A stretch of DNA of 64,000 nucleotides from Emiliania huxleyi CCMP1516 (lineage: Eukaryota; Haptophyta; Isochrysidales; Noelaerhabdaceae), in contig NW_005200941.1 in assembly GCF_000372725.1 (NCBI RefSeq), forward strand, positions 118,046 to 182,045, in the 5' to 3' direction. The notes below the pieces were generated by a model that searched no databases, was not told the origin of the DNA, and saw only the letters and a list, made by a program, of their open reading frames with translations. Below are positions 9,400 through 23,000 of this stretch, piece after piece. Numbering within the stretch: position 1 is the stretch's first letter; every line of letters starts with the position of its first letter. Position numbers and translations under genes: made by a program.

Positions 9400-11310
9400 T
9401 GTTTGATGTTGTTATTCGTTTCTCGACTGTTCTTCAGATTCACGCGGCATACCGCATACCGGGTGCTAAGCCGAGACATGTAGCATGCAGGTTGCAGTCT
9501 GTAAAGGGTGTGGACCACCCATTCCCATCACCATCTCACATACCTTCATATAGGCGCTCGAGACCTCCTCTCGCTGCCTACTCGCTGCCTCGAGGGAGGA
9601 GGGGAAGACGTAGGGTTGAGCTGGACTCGCCTTTCCTGAGGCCCCTCCCCGAAAGGCAAGTCTTAGCCACATGAAATCCGAGACCCCTCCCCACCGGCGC
9701 GAGCGCGTCGGCCGCGTGCGGCGGTCTCGCGCGCCTGGTGTGCCGGTCGTGGGCGGCCGATGGGGCCCGCGCGTTCCCTTCCCCCCTCGGAGGGCCGGAC
9801 TGAGGCGTCGAGGGCCCCACTCTTTCCTTCACATAGCGGCCACTCTTCGGATCGCTGGTCGAGCGACCCGGGGGATGCCCCGCGCGCCTGACCCAGGCGC
9901 GAAAACGAATCTGCGAGGCGTGGCCGCTCATGCGGCCCGATGGGGAGGAGGGGAAGACGTAGGGCGTGCTTGCGCGCCTTTCCGAGGCCCCTCCAACCCA
10001 CCCGCGCTAGGTCTCGGGTTTGACGCATGGGGTCACTCCCGCGAAACTCGGGAACTAGCCGGGGCAGTCGGAGAAGGGGCAACTCCGTGCACTGACGGTC
10101 GGCCGTCAGAAAACACGCCTCCGTGGCTCGGGTTACACCAATCCTCGCTACCCAACGCGGCCAAAGGATATCCACCGAGAGAGAGAGAATTCTTGATACG
10201 AAACCACGACGACACACACCAGTCGACTCGCATCGGTTGCCTCCATGAACGGCGGAGCTATTCTCGCGCCCACACCACACCTGGCTCCAACGTGGACACG
10301 CCCATAGCTGGGGACACTACTAGGTCACGCATGGCATCACAGAAGTTTTATCTCTGGGCCCCGAAAGGCATCTCTAGCAGTGTCGTTACACATGCCCCCT
10401 CCCCTCCTGGGCGCATGCGCCTCACGTCTCGCCAGAGCATAAGCCCTTGGCGTGTGGCGAGACGAGTTTTTCGCCATCGCAGCGAGCAGCAAGCCGCCCG
10501 CCGCAAACAGCCGGAGGCCTCGCCGCGGCACTGGCTGCGCCGCGGTCCCGCACCCGTCGACGCAGCTCCCCCCGCGGAAGACCGCGCGTAGCAACGTCTT
10601 GACGATCGAGATGAGCGTGCCTGAAGCTCGCCCGGATATCCACCTCGAGAATTTTACAACCTCGAGAACCTCGAGAGAGGTGTGGATGCTGGGTTGAACA
10701 AAATCGGGGGACGCGACCCACTTCGCCACAGACGGTCCCGCGCCTCGCCGCTATGACGGCGGCACGACCGCAGCTCGTGTGCGTGCCGCCGCTTTGTCCG
10801 GAGTGAATACTCCAACGCGCTCGTCGGTGACGGCGTCCCCGGATTTCGCCGCGCTCGGCGAACCTCGACAGCGCTTTCGGTGGCATGCAGCTCTTTGCGA
10901 CAGAAGCCTGAAAGGCAGCTCCTCTGCTGCTCACACACTCTGCACAGTTGACACAGCCTACTGTGCGGCTGCCACAGCTGTGACAGCGATGGGCTCGCCC
11001 TCACTGGCCCTCAGTCACTTGTGCTGCGGCTTGTGTGAGCGACACTGCTCGGCGACTGCCGGCACACTGTGAGACCATGGGTGTGAGGTAAAACCACGCT
11101 ACCAGCGCTTGGTCACATCGTCCCCGAGGTCAGATCCATCTACTCTGTTGATGACAAGACTTGTCTACTGGCTGGAGCCGAGCAGGAGGGCCCAGCGCAC
11201 AACCCCTGGTCAACTCAGGGTCCACACCCCGTAGCCCTGGTGTTCTGGCACTCGGCGTTCTCCATAGGACATACAGTAGGAGTTCGCGGGTGTTTTTCTT
11301 TTTTGATTAT
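9400..11310. other. No gene recognised; internal repeats
   Basis: A 306-codon open frame (9671-10591, +) has arginine/proline-rich composition and no motif, so I do not call it. The segment gaggggaagacgtaggg...cctttcctgaggcccctcc at about 9598-9655 recurs diverged at 9946-9995, suggesting old duplication. No rRNA or tRNA consensus was found by eye. On the minus strand 10930-10420 is open but featureless. Confidence 0.35.
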
Positions 11311-11358
11311 CTTTTTGGGACCATTATGATTTCGCTAGTACAGGCCGTTTGTCGTACA
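11311..11358 (+). repeat. 48-bp dispersed repeat, copy 2
   Basis: Second copy of the repeat at 9351-9398, same orientation, followed by several caggccgtttgtctc-like sub-repeats up to about 11440. Confidence 0.75.
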
Positions 11359-11523
11359 GGCCGTCTATCTCTCCAGGCCTTTTGTCTCCTGTCACAAGAC
11401 TCTCGGCCGACATGCTCTCTCTAGGCCGTTTGTCTCTTATTACGAGGCATTCGGCTGACATGATCTCATCTTCTCTCTAGGGCTCCATCGGGGCGCCCGA
11501 GGAGGAGGCGCCCGACGTGCAGC

Positions 11524-12824
11524 TTATCGGTGCATGGTCGCTCCAGCGCGGGGCGCGGGCGGAAACATCAGCACCTGGTAGCGGTTGAGTGCGCGAGTGA
11601 TGTCTTCTCGCCGCTGCTCCCCGCTGAGGTGGCAGAGGAAGAAGCCGCAGAGGGGCGGGTGCGGCCACGGCCCCTCGCTCCACTCTCGGAAGCGGTCGTA
11701 GTGCTTGGTGTACGCAGCTGAGCCGTCGGGGGCGCGCGCGGCGAGCTTGCGCACGACATACGCATACGACTGCACCGCCTGCGACCAACGGTTGACGGGT
11801 GGGAGAGAAGCGCGGGGCAGCGTTGGCTGCAGGCATTGTGTTTCGGCGCCTGGGTCAGCTCGGTCGTCTTCTCCCACTTCGGGTAGGAGACTCGGATCAA
11901 GTCCCCAGGCTCGAGCTCGACCTGAGGAAATGAAACAGTTATTGATGAACGGAACGGATGGGCGTGTGAGGCGTGGCCGTGTGCGCGGTTGGCGAGTTGA
12001 GGGATGAGGTACACACCGGGCAAGGCCCAAGCCGTCTATACGGTACTCTCCCACGGAAGGTGCAGTGAGGGTGAGCAGGCCTCTTTCCCTTGGTAGGTGA
12101 ACTTGTCGCCAGGCTGCGGGACGTAGATGAAGCTCGCGCCGAGCGGGATGGCGATCCACCTTCCGGAGGGGGAGGTTGAAAACCGCATGACGCCGCCGTC
12201 GCGCGTCGAGAAGAGCGTCAGGCAGGTCCCGGCGCAGCTGGCGTCGGTGGTGCGGTTGCCGTTGCCCTTGAACCCGAGCAACCCATCCCATTCGACGTTG
12301 GGGTTGCGTCTCCACTCGACATCGTCGAGGGTAATCAGAGTCTCTGGAGCGATGTTGAACTCCATCCAAAGCAGCCCCCGCAGCTCCTCTGGGCACAGGT
12401 TGTGCTCCTCCGCCACTCCAAGCATCACCGGCACAAAGGCTTCGGGAGAGGCGACGTCGACGGTGTGCATCCCCGGGCAGCACAGGCAGCAGCCGATCGG
12501 CGCGCAGCAGCTCAGCGAGCGCGGGTACATGACGGAGAGGCAAAAGAGCGGGTTCCACGGAGAGTCGAGCCAGCCGAGCTGAGGCATGCTCAGCTCGAGA
12601 GGAGGCTTGGCTTCGACATCCCACCTCTCGAGCCGCCCGTCGAACTCGCGGCTCCACTTGCTGGGCTCGCGCGCCCAGTGCTCCGCTATGATGGCGTCGT
12701 AGGAGCCGAGCCCGCACGGCCCGCAGCAATACGTGTGCGCCTTTGGCACACTACCAGGACAGCACACAAGCGGGCCTCCCACCAGCTCGCGGTCAACGTG
12801 TATTTGCGACTGGGTGGCTTCCAT
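11524..12824 (-). CDS. Cys-rich protein of unknown function (spliced)
   Basis: The first exon starts at the ATG at 12824 and runs to about 12090. It is rich in cysteines (VCCPGSVPKAHTYCCGPCG, LSCCAPIGCCLCCPG) and later has LFSTRDGGVMRFSTSPSG and FIYVPQPGDKFTYQGK. Further exons on the same strand encode VGEYRIDGLGLARC (about 12050-12010), VELEPGDLIRVSYPKWEK (about 11935-11870) and VNRWSQAVQSYAYVVRKLAA through YQVLMFPPAPRAGATMHR with a stop at 11524. The introns between them are short and end in CAG. I do not recognise a family. Paired CC motifs suggest a palmitoylated or metal-binding peripheral membrane protein, but that is inference. Confidence 0.55.
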
Positions 12825-12959
12825 GACGCGCCTCGATTTGCACAACATACACGGGTTCGGACTCTTTTGCGGGGTATGGTATGGTCGAATGGGCCCACTG
12901 GGAAGTCGTGTGAGGGGCCGCCCCCTAGTGGGTCCCCCGACTGACCCGTAAACCAACTA

Positions 12960-13860
12960 TGTTCGGAGCCTGGATAGGGTGTAGGCCGTTCGGAAGGTGG
13001 GTCGGGAGGGGATACCCCGCTAGGAATAGTCTCCCCCGACCCCGCCCGCCCGCCCGCCCGCCTGCCCTGCCCGCCTGGCCGATAAGTTTTTTCACCTTCT
13101 CATTGGTGGAGTATAGGTACGAGGGTGGTGTGGCATCTCTTGCGGGTCTCGCCAGGGGCGCCTACCAACCTCGCTTGCGAGGGGCGTGTGGCATGTCTGA
13201 ACGGACTCGTGAGGGGCGCCTGCCAACCTCATTCGTCGAAGCGGCGCTTCGCTTCACAACGACCCCGCCGCAATCGTCGCCGGCGCGCGACAGGCTCCCG
13301 TCGGCCGGACTGCCCTCGACGAGTGGGTGTCGCCAACCAAAGCGACACGCACTTGAGGGTAGTGCCGACGGGACGCGGCTCGAGGGCGACTCTCGCGAAG
13401 GCACGGCTGGCAACCGTGGCGCGGGGCTCGCGCTCGACAAGTCAAGACCGGGATCGCTCTACCGGCAAACCTCTCGCTGACATGCGCGCCCCGTCGAGCT
13501 GACGGCGGGCGCGCTGCGGTCGCACGCCTCCCAAGTCATATGCCACGGCGTGCGATCTAGAATCAGCACACGCGCCTCTGCTTGCATACACTCATACATT
13601 GGATTGTCATTGCCTGTGAGTGTGACATAAGGCTAGCGGTTGGCGGCTAGCCTCTGAGGAGAGTGACCAGAGACACCTCACAAGACCCCACACACGGTCT
13701 AGTCCGGCCTCGCGGTCGGCGGAGATTGCTAGAGGCCGAGCAAGCCTGCTCTAGCCTCACGCGTTCGCCCCTGTTGTCTGTTGTTTGTTGTGCCCTTGTT
13801 TGTTTCTCTTGGCACCTGGGAGTGCTGGGGGGGGCGACAGGGAGGATGTGGCCCTGAGTT
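12960..13860. other. No gene recognised
   Basis: Arg-rich open frames on both strands carry no recognisable motif. Two related phrases (tgcgaggggcgtgtggcatgt and tcgtgaggggcgcctgccaacctc near 13140-13230) show a diverged tandem duplication of about 60 bp. Confidence 0.35.
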
Positions 13861-13870
13861 ATGTGTACGC

Positions 13871-13957
13871 CAACTCAGGGTGTGTGGCAGCCAGCTGGCT
13901 GTGTGTCTTGTGAGCCTGTTTGTGTCTTTGTGTCGCTCGTGCGTGTCGTCATCATCG
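13871..13957 (+). repeat. Dispersed 85-bp repeat, copy 1
   Basis: ggtgtgtggcagcc...gtcgctcgtgcgtgtcgtcatcatc matches 19914-19994 (also +) with a few substitutions. The second copy lies just inside the left actin inverted-repeat arm. Confidence 0.75.
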
Positions 13958-14227
13958 CGTCTCCTGCCCTGGTGCTGTGCTGTGCGCCGTACCCCGTACC
14001 GGCGAATCGTACCACATATTAGCTGTATCTCCGCCTCTGCGCCACCGACCGACTTTTGCTAAAACGCCTCTCTCTGTACGTGACGCTGACGGATGGCACC
14101 CGCACGCTCCAAAACCAAATGCGTATCCGACCACAAAACGTCGACCCGTCATGTGCACGTGCCCGACACGCCCCGATTTGTTAGGCACGCCAATCAGGTA
14201 AGGTACGGTAAGGTAAGGACTCTTTAA

Positions 14228-14365
14228 GGTAAACTTCTCCCACTCCACTCGCACTCCGCACACACACGAGGTGGTGGGGCAAGGGGGGGCGACCCTCGCG
14301 TCTCCACGTCTAACGACAGGAGCCCCACGGCGTTCAAAGTGCAAGGCCCAGTGCGCGTGCTGTAA
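14228..14365 (-). repeat. Family D intron element copy
   Basis: On the minus strand the order GCCTTGCACTTTGAACGCCG, GTGGGGCTCCTGTCGTTAGA, GCCCCACCACCTCGTGTGTG, GGAGAAGTTTACCTT matches introns at 3450, 31165 and 47884. It lies just 3' of the glycosyltransferase stop on the same strand, so that gene could have a further exon. Confidence 0.65.
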
Positions 14366-14414
14366 CTCCAATGCGTCTCTACTCTGCCCGGGCGCAACCC
14401 CAACTGGGCCCAAT

Positions 14415-15323
14415 TCAGGACCATCCACGCGGCAAGGCGATGGTTTGAACACTCCGATTTGGGCACGGCTCGAGTATGCGCCCCATCTCGTGCTGCGCCT
14501 GGGACGTGAAAGGCAGCGTGCCTTTTGGCCGGGGCGCCTTCCAATCTACTAGCGCCAGGAGCCGCGTGTACGCCGGAGCAAAGCTCGGGGCCTCCCCAGC
14601 CGCGAAGTCCTCGCGTTTGCGGGACGCCAGGGCTGCGGCTTCGAGCGTGGTGGAGAAGTGATCAAATGCGCCCACGTTCAGGCAACGTTGGCGGGACTGG
14701 CCGCCCATAGACTGGCCGCGCACCACCGCGGTGTGCGCCGTCACGAAGCGCGGCACTTGGCCGTTAATACGCGAACGCAGCAGAGTGAGCTTGGCGGCAA
14801 CCCCTCCAATGCGGCGCCGGAGAGTCGAGCAGACTGGGAATTGCTCGAAAAGGCTGGTGGCATGCGTCACCTTGCGCATGCCGATGAGCCCCTGGGCCAG
14901 GCGGTCGCTCATGCGACCGCATGCCGCGCTCAAGCGCGTCTGCTTGAGCATCTGCGCCACGTTACAGGGCCAGGTGAAGAACTCGTCAACATCAGCCCAG
15001 ATGAGCCAAGCATCCTCTGGCAACAAGCCAAGAAACGTGTTCACCCCATTACGGAGTCGCGCCGCGAGCCCAGAGCTGTTCATCCCTCGCTCCAGAACAG
15101 TCACATTGCGAACCTGGTGAGCTGCGAGGGCCTCTAGCGCCAGCTCAAGCTCACGGTCGCTCTGGGATGGCTCAAGGTGCACAGAAGCATGTGTCGCCAA
15201 ACGCACGCCCTGCTCCATGTAGTGGCCCAGCCAGTGGCGTAGAAGCGCGTGACTCTGCGCACTTGCCTGCGTCCAGAGGTATGTGTGGTCGGCAAGCCCA
15301 CCAAGGCCGCAGGCGCCGACCAT
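14415..15323 (-). CDS. Putative GT-A-type glycosyltransferase (GT92/Glyco_tranf_2-like)
   Basis: A 302-residue single-exon frame starts MVGACGLGGLADHTYLWTQ and ends LPRGWS. The key feature is WLIWADVDEFFTWPC (residues about 103-117), which matches the metal-binding DxD block of GT92/DUF23 and related family 2-like transferases. The upstream part (HWLGHYMEQGVRLATHASVH) fits the nucleotide-sugar-binding half of such folds, where a stretch like wldyH..lGv.hfy is common. By family knowledge it would transfer a sugar in the secretory pathway or at the plasma membrane. No signal peptide is visible in this frame, so an upstream exon may be missing. Confidence 0.6.
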   Translation of the reverse strand: MVGACGLGGLADHTYLWTQASAQSHALLRHWLGHYMEQGVRLATHASVHLEPSQSDRELELALEALAAHQVRNVTVLERGMNSSGLAARLRNGVNTFLGLLPEDAWLIWADVDEFFTWPCNVAQMLKQTRLSAACGRMSDRLAQGLIGMRKVTHATSLFEQFPVCSTLRRRIGGVAAKLTLLRSRINGQVPRFVTAHTAVVRGQSMGGQSRQRCLNVGAFDHFSTTLEAAALASRKREDFAAGEAPSFAPAYTRLLALVDWKAPRPKGTLPFTSQAQHEMGRILEPCPNRSVQTIALPRGWS

Positions 15324-16088
15324 GCGCCCCGCGGTCGGGCTTGACGCGTGGTTACCCGCGTAAAGGTGCTAAGAGCCAAGAGCCGCCGCCCGGCGGACTT
15401 ATTCAAAAACGCCGTGCCGCCGTACCGCCGCTCCTACCTGGCGGCTCAGCGGTACAGTGCCGCGCTGTGGTGGGCCGCGTTGTTGCCGCCGAAAGAAAGA
15501 AGAATTTTAGAAGGAAGAATTTTGCCGACATTCCTTCACAAAATTGGGCAAGGGACTGGCGCGCACTGGCACTAACACAGGTACACCACTGGAGCCGCCT
15601 TAGCGACTCACGGCGAGGCACTTAGCTCCGTGCACTCGACCGCCCTCGCCGCTGGCAAGCTCATTCAGCCGCTCGCGGTTCGTACGCCCGCTTGCGGGTT
15701 CGAGTGGCGGGCTATCCCGCTTGCGGGATGGCTTAGCGGGTTCGAGCCGTCACACATTGGCTGCCGGGGTGTGCCGAGGGGGGGCTGGGTGGGCGGTAAG
15801 CCGTCATTGCCCGGCGCTGCTTGCACACCCCCACCGCCTCCTACGCGGACCGACTCGACGGTGACTCTGCTGCACGCCGTTTCAGAAATTTTCTCAGCGT
15901 GAGCGAGACGTGGAAGAGTGCCACCGTCGGGTAGGACGGGTCGGCCCGGAGTATCAGAGTGTAGCCGTCGTGGTCGCGGCGAGCAGCGCCGGCCACTCCG
16001 GCGCCGCGTCGGCAACGTGGGAGCATGTCCCACCGCCACTTCGCGGTCGCAGCGCTGTTGTCGCCCAAAACGCCGCTACGTACCTCGG
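15324..16088. other. No gene; repeat of retroelement 3' end and small inverted repeats
   Basis: 15530-15670 repeats the 3' end of the retroelement remnant at 6660-6815. Around 15685-15750 the phrase cccgcttgcggg occurs twice with ggttcgag between, a set of small hairpins. No coding motif was recognised. Confidence 0.5.
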
Positions 16089-18109
16089 CAGGGGCGGCGA
16101 CCCCCCCATCTACAGATGATATGCGCATCTTGAGATAATATGCATCTAAGATGCAACCTACTTGGACTGCACACTGTCTTGCCTATGATCGAGCATCTCT
16201 AGATGGTTTTTTCAACTAAAATGCCGGAGCATCCCTCGGAGAGTATTCTCGTATTACTAGCTCCGAGTAGAGGGTGCGTTCTGCTGCTAGGGGAGGAAAC
16301 CCGGAGCGCGGAGCTATCCCTCGGAGACCCGTGTTATGGCCCTGCGACCGCGCACCCCCCAGGGCTAGGGCTCTCTAGCCCGTAACCCGATACCGATCAT
16401 CCGGCCCGCTGGGTGCGCTTCTCAGCGCTCCCCGGCCCTGGATGTGAGGTTAATGACCGCACTCCAAGTGCTCCAAGCATCCTGGGATGCTCGAATCATC
16501 TGAAGCTGCTTCGCATCCCAAGATGCTTGGCATTTCGAATGATTAAAATGCAAGTTAAATGAGACAGACCTGAGCGATATGTGTGAGCCCTTGGATCAAA
16601 GTTGGAATGGAGACTGTGAATCTATGCTAGTTTCAGTTGCCATGCTAAGTCGTAAGTGAGATGTGACTAACTGCTCTGTCGTCTGTGGAATACTACGGAT
16701 GGTTATGGAACTGGGTCTGGGAGCCAGTGAGTGATGGTGGGGGGCACTTAGCCCTTGTGCTAATGCTGACTGTACTACATGGACGGTTGCGGTTGCCTAT
16801 GTGTACGACTGGCTTTTATTTTGGGTTTCTGGGTTCGGCAAAAGAACTCCGACACTGTCGATCGAAAATATTGGAAAAATCCGACAAGAGGGTATCATCT
16901 CGGCACACTTGGCTTCTAAAAATCTCTCTCACACTTGTGCGTCTGAAGACGAAACTGCAGTATTTGAGATGTCACGCGCTATCAAAAGACGCGGGGCACC
17001 GTCTAAAGATGATTAAAATCTTCTTGGAGAACCAAATCATAGTGGAGACACCCGGTGTCCTTAGGCGATGGAAAACGCATCCTAGATGGCGTTTGGCATC
17101 GGCTAGTTCCATTTCACTCTGACACGCTAATCTTGAAAACGTCCAACGGAGCTCCGTGTTGCTCCCAGCGCCCTCCCCCGCGCTTCCTGCGGCCCTAGCC
17201 GATGGTACTAGCATGGGAGGTCATCTGGCTACCGCGAGAGCGACCCAACTCGTCGACATCGTCCGATGATGGTGCCTCAAAGTCAGCCTTCGGAGGCTAT
17301 CGTGGGGTCGAGCCGGCAGTAGCCGTGACATGTGGTTCCACCACCCCTCGTAGTCTTTGCCTCTGACCGCCACCGTTCCCAGGCTGCCTAATGGGATGGA
17401 AAGGAAGGCTCGGCGAGCGTATAGAAGCGTGCTCGACCTCCTCGTGGCAACCTGCACGGCATCGCTGGCAGGCGCGATGAGCGTCGTGCCACCTGACCCG
17501 AGACGGGTCGCAGGCGTCGTACCGAGCGCGTCGAGACCGTGTCCTGATGTGATCTGCACGGGTGAGTCACGTCGGCGTCAAAGGAGCGACGTGCGACCTG
17601 TCAGAGCTTGATCTCCGATCTCAGCGGCGGCGAGTCGTCTCCGGCGCGCGACAAAGGTACATCCACAGGACGCGCAGAGGCAGCTGCGAACCCCTGTATA
17701 GTGGTAATGTAAAGGTTACATAGTTCATTTTTGTGTGAGGTCAGCCACTCGTGTGTGTGTAGATTATTTCACTTCTCGGCCTCAGATTTTTTCTGTCATC
17801 GTATTCTTGATTGGGGCGACATGAGCGATGGTACGGATCAAAGAGTTNNNNNNNNNNNNNNNNNNNNNNNNNNNNNNNNNNNNNNNNNNNNNNNNNNNNN
17901 NNNNNNNNNNNNNNNNNNNNNNNNNNNNNNNNNNNNNNNNNNNNNNNCCACTCGGCGGGGTCGCAGCTGCCTCTGGAAGGCACCGAGATGTACCTTTTCC
18001 GCGCAATGGTCAAAATCAAGGTTTTGTAACGCGAGCTGTGCCACAGTGAAATGGAACTAGCCATCTAGGATGCGCATATCATCTGTAGATGGCGGGGTCG
18101 CCGCCCCTG
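16089..18109. mobile_element. 2-kb element with 41-bp terminal inverted repeats
   Basis: The left end 16089-16129 (caggggcggcgaccc...gcgcatc) is the near-perfect inverse of the right end 18069-18109 (one mismatch). The interior is less GC-rich than its surroundings and holds short inverted motifs around gatgc, plus a partial internal duplicate of the right sub-terminal segment (tagttccatttcact at about 17105 and, inverted, 18045). No transposase motif is visible. A 145-codon frame (16685-17122, +) and a 112-codon frame (17559-17221, -) are unrecognised. A 100-N gap lies inside. It is probably a non-autonomous DNA transposon. I found no convincing target-site duplication. Confidence 0.65.
17848..17947. 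other. Assembly gap of 100 N
   Basis: A run of exactly 100 unknown bases, a conventional scaffold gap of unknown true size. Open frames crossing it are meaningless. Confidence 0.99.
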
Positions 18110-18285
18110 ACGCCTTTTCGGGCAAAACATCAAGCTGCATGTCGGTTTCGACTTGACGGCGGCATGGAGGCATCACGTCTCGCCATGCCGCCGTCAAGTC
18201 GCAGCCAGTCTGCCACTGCGGCGATTACAGCGCTCAGTCCTCAGAAAAAGGTACAGCGAGCTTTTCAGAGTCAAGCGATTGCTCG

Positions 18286-19878
<1,593 letters not shown>

Positions 19879-19913
19879 GGGAACCGCTTCTCTCCCTCCA
19901 GCAGACTCCACTC

Positions 19914-19994
19914 AGGATGTGTGGCAGCCCGCTGGCTGTGTGTCTTGTGAGCTTGTTTGTGTCTGTGTGTCGCTCGTGCGTGTCGTCATCATCT
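19914..19994 (+). repeat. Dispersed 85-bp repeat, copy 2
   Basis: Matches 13871-13957. It lies between the actin arm and the inner inverted repeat, so it was probably present before or inserted near the rearrangement. Confidence 0.7.
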
Positions 19995-20048
19995 GTCTTG
20001 CGTCCACCCATACCGCGTTGGTGTCCAGTCCGAGCCTGACTGTTCTTA

Positions 20049-23000
20049 CTACATACATACATACAGCAGACTGGAACAGAAGAAACTTCCCGGAAACATA
20101 CATCTCACACAGGGCGCGGGGCGAGCCACATCATCACTGGCTCGCGGCAATAAGGGCACTCTCGCATGAGCTCGGAGCATGGACCGCACACGCACAAGTG
20201 GCTTCAGATGTTGCTCCGCCGCCTCTGACGCCTCTGGCCCGATCAAGCGCTCGATGGCGCTGACTCGCTCCTCGAGACTACCCCCGGTCGCCACGCCAAG
20301 GCTCGCCTCCAGCCGCTCGACACGCCGCATCAGGTCCCCGCCGCCGGTCGACTCGCTGCTCACCGCCTCCTCGCACCGCGACACCCGACGCGCCAGAGCC
20401 TCCTCCTCCGCATCCACCTCTGACCGGCGCAGCGCCTCTGCCAGCTCCGCATCCTCGCGCAGCGCCGCCCGCTCCGAATGCATAGTAACAAAAGGTCGCC
20501 AGCGGGTGGGACTTGGACTGAGGCGGCTCCGAGGCGAGCGAGCGAGCAACCGGCTCGCTCGTCGCCTCCGCGTCGCCGGCGGTGCGCGTGTTCTTGGGCG
20601 GCCCGCCTCCGGCCGGCTTGTGGTAGTCGAGGAAGGCACCCACCACGATCGAGATGACGGCGACGGCGTGCTCCTCGCCCGGGCACTGCCGCGGCGCGGG
20701 GGGCTGCTCGTTCTCCCACCCCCGCCCAAAGGGCCCGTTCCACACCAGGTAGCGGTCGTGGTCCGCGCGGCCGGGCGCGAAGGCCATCGCGTCGTCGCCC
20801 CACTCCTTGGGGTCGAGGTGCGCGGTGTTGTAGTTCGCGACGACGATGCTCTCCGCCGGCAGCGTGACCGTGCCGTCGAGGAAGGGGCACTGCATCCGCT
20901 TGTCGAGCACCTGAGGGACCGGTTGAGGTGTGCATGGTTCGCCACCCTCGCTGATGGTGGCGTCACACTGCCGGGATGGGCCGAGCGCCTTGTGAGAGCC
21001 GGCGACGGGGCAGGCGAGGTACGGGGAGATAGGAGAAGATGTGGGGAGATGTGGGGAGATGTGGGGAGATGGCACGCCTTGTGAGAGATGGCGACGGGGC
21101 AAGCGAGGTACGGGGAGATAGGAGAAGATGTGGGGAGATGTGGGGAGATGTGGGGAGATGGCACGCCTTGTGCGAGCCGGCGACGGGGCAGGCGAGGCGG
21201 AGGGCCTGAGGGCGAGAGGCGTGGCTCGTCAAAGGAGAGAGGTGTGAGGAGGGGCGGGCGAGGCAGGGCGCCTCGATGACGAAGTCGGTCGGGCAAGCGC
21301 GGAAGAGGGCCGCCATCTCGTCGGCGTCCTCCGTCCACTGCGGGCTGTTTCCGAGCGCCTTTGGGAAGACGCCGCGCGGGAAGCGGAGCAGCTTGGCGAG
21401 GGTGTTGGAGCAGCCAGAGGTGGTGCCTGCCGCAAGCGCGCGCGCGCCGGGGGGGGGGGGGGGGGGGGGTTTAAAAAGGGCCAAAAAGGGCCAAAAAGGG
21501 CCAAAAAGGGCCAAAAAGGGGGAAAAAGGGCCAAAAAGGGCCAAAAAAAAAAAAAGCCAAAAAACCAGGGCCAAGAAAAATTAACCCCCTCGCCTGCCGC
21601 CGCCGCGAGCAACAGCGCCATGCAGACCGAGTCGAGCAGCTTGTCCACCTTTGGCTCCTCCCGCGAAGGCACGTCCGAGCTGCCGAGGCAGGAGCTGCAC
21701 GTCGCCTCGCAGCAGCTCGCTCCGGAGCCGGAAGGGCGCACCTAAGCAGCAGGCTCCCGACACAAGCTCCCGACACGCGGCTCGAAGGTCGGCTCCAGGC
21801 TCCGGGCGGGACAAGCGGACGGCCGCGCACCCCGTTCACGTCGGCTGTCACCGACTCGACGCCCGGCACCGCGTCGGCGAAGGCACGCCAGTCGACCGGC
21901 CGGCCGGCGAGGGCCGCTGGCCTGGCGCTGTTGCAGTGCAGGTAGAGGAAGCGCTTGAGGGCGGAGGGGGCGAGCGTGCCCGCCGTCTGCAGCAGCGGCG
22001 GGTACGAGGGCGGCAAGAGCCAGTACAGCGCGCCGACGGTCGTGTAGATGGCGACCTGCGAGGTGGCGTCACGCGTCATCTCGCCCCATCTCGCCCCATC
22101 TCGCCCCATCTCGCCCCATCTCAGTCGCCTTTGTGACGAGGTCGTCCCACGCCTCCTTCGCCTCCCCCTCGAGCGCGGTCGGTCGCACGTCGAGCAGCAG
22201 CGAGGCGAGCGTCTCGAAGACGGGCTGCGCCATCCACCGCGAGCCAAGTGCCTGCTCACAGCTAGAGCTGTGAAGAGACGCTGATCACAGCTGCGCCATC
22301 CACGCGCGAGCAAAGTGCCGCGGGCGGCTGGATCCCCCCCCACCCCGACGCCAGCCACGCGTCCAAGTGCGGCCTCGCCTCCTCGCGCGCAGCTCTGCCG
22401 CCGTCCTTGAGCTTGGCGACCACCGACGGCGCGCCTAGGGGCGACCAAGAGAGGGCTCGGGAGTGGCGCACCGAAGGCTCAGCACATCGCCCTGCATATT
22501 GCTCGCCCGTGATGTGCTCGCGGAAGGCTTTGCGCCAGGCGGTGTGGTACTCGGCGCCGGTGTGGAAAAAGAGCGGCAGGTTGGTCGCCTGCGGCAGCGT
22601 CGCCCCCTTGATCAGCCAGCCGTCGAGGCAGCCGGCGCGCTTGCGGTGCGGGTCGAGCGCTATCTCGCGAGCGAGGCCGTAGTCGCCGATGCGAACTGTG
22701 TCCCAGAGCAGGAGGTTGCGCCCAAAGTTGGCGTCGAGGTACTCGCGCCTGGCCGGCAGCAGCGTGTCGGTCCACATGCGCTGCTCAAACCCCTGGAAGA
22801 GGAACTGGTACCCGTTCATCGCCAGGTCATAGGTCAGCGACGGGATCCGCATCAGCAGCACACCAAGCAGCGAGTTGCGGAGCGGGCCGGTCAGGCACCA
22901 CATGGCGAACCTCTGGAACAGCAGCGGGCCGCAGCAGCCGGACAGCACGAGCACGACCCCGATGGGCCAGCAGATGAAGAGGAATGCTATCCACGACAGG

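Noticed and set aside
10060-10400. rRNA-like segment (cgaaaggcatctctagcag, gtcgttacacatgcc)
   Set aside because: No conserved SSU or LSU blocks could be found nearby, and the phrases are too short to support an rRNA call.
9671-10591. 306-codon plus-strand frame
   Set aside because: Long, but Arg/Pro/Gly-rich without any motif, with open frames also on the other strand, in a region of internal repeats.
17770-17800. U2 snRNA-like start (acttctcggcct)
   Set aside because: Only about 12 bases match. The branch-site recognition and Sm regions are missing, and the gap follows.
20990-21190. CRISPR-like array
   Set aside because: The repeats are near-contiguous, intron-located and have no unique spacers; the organism is a eukaryote.
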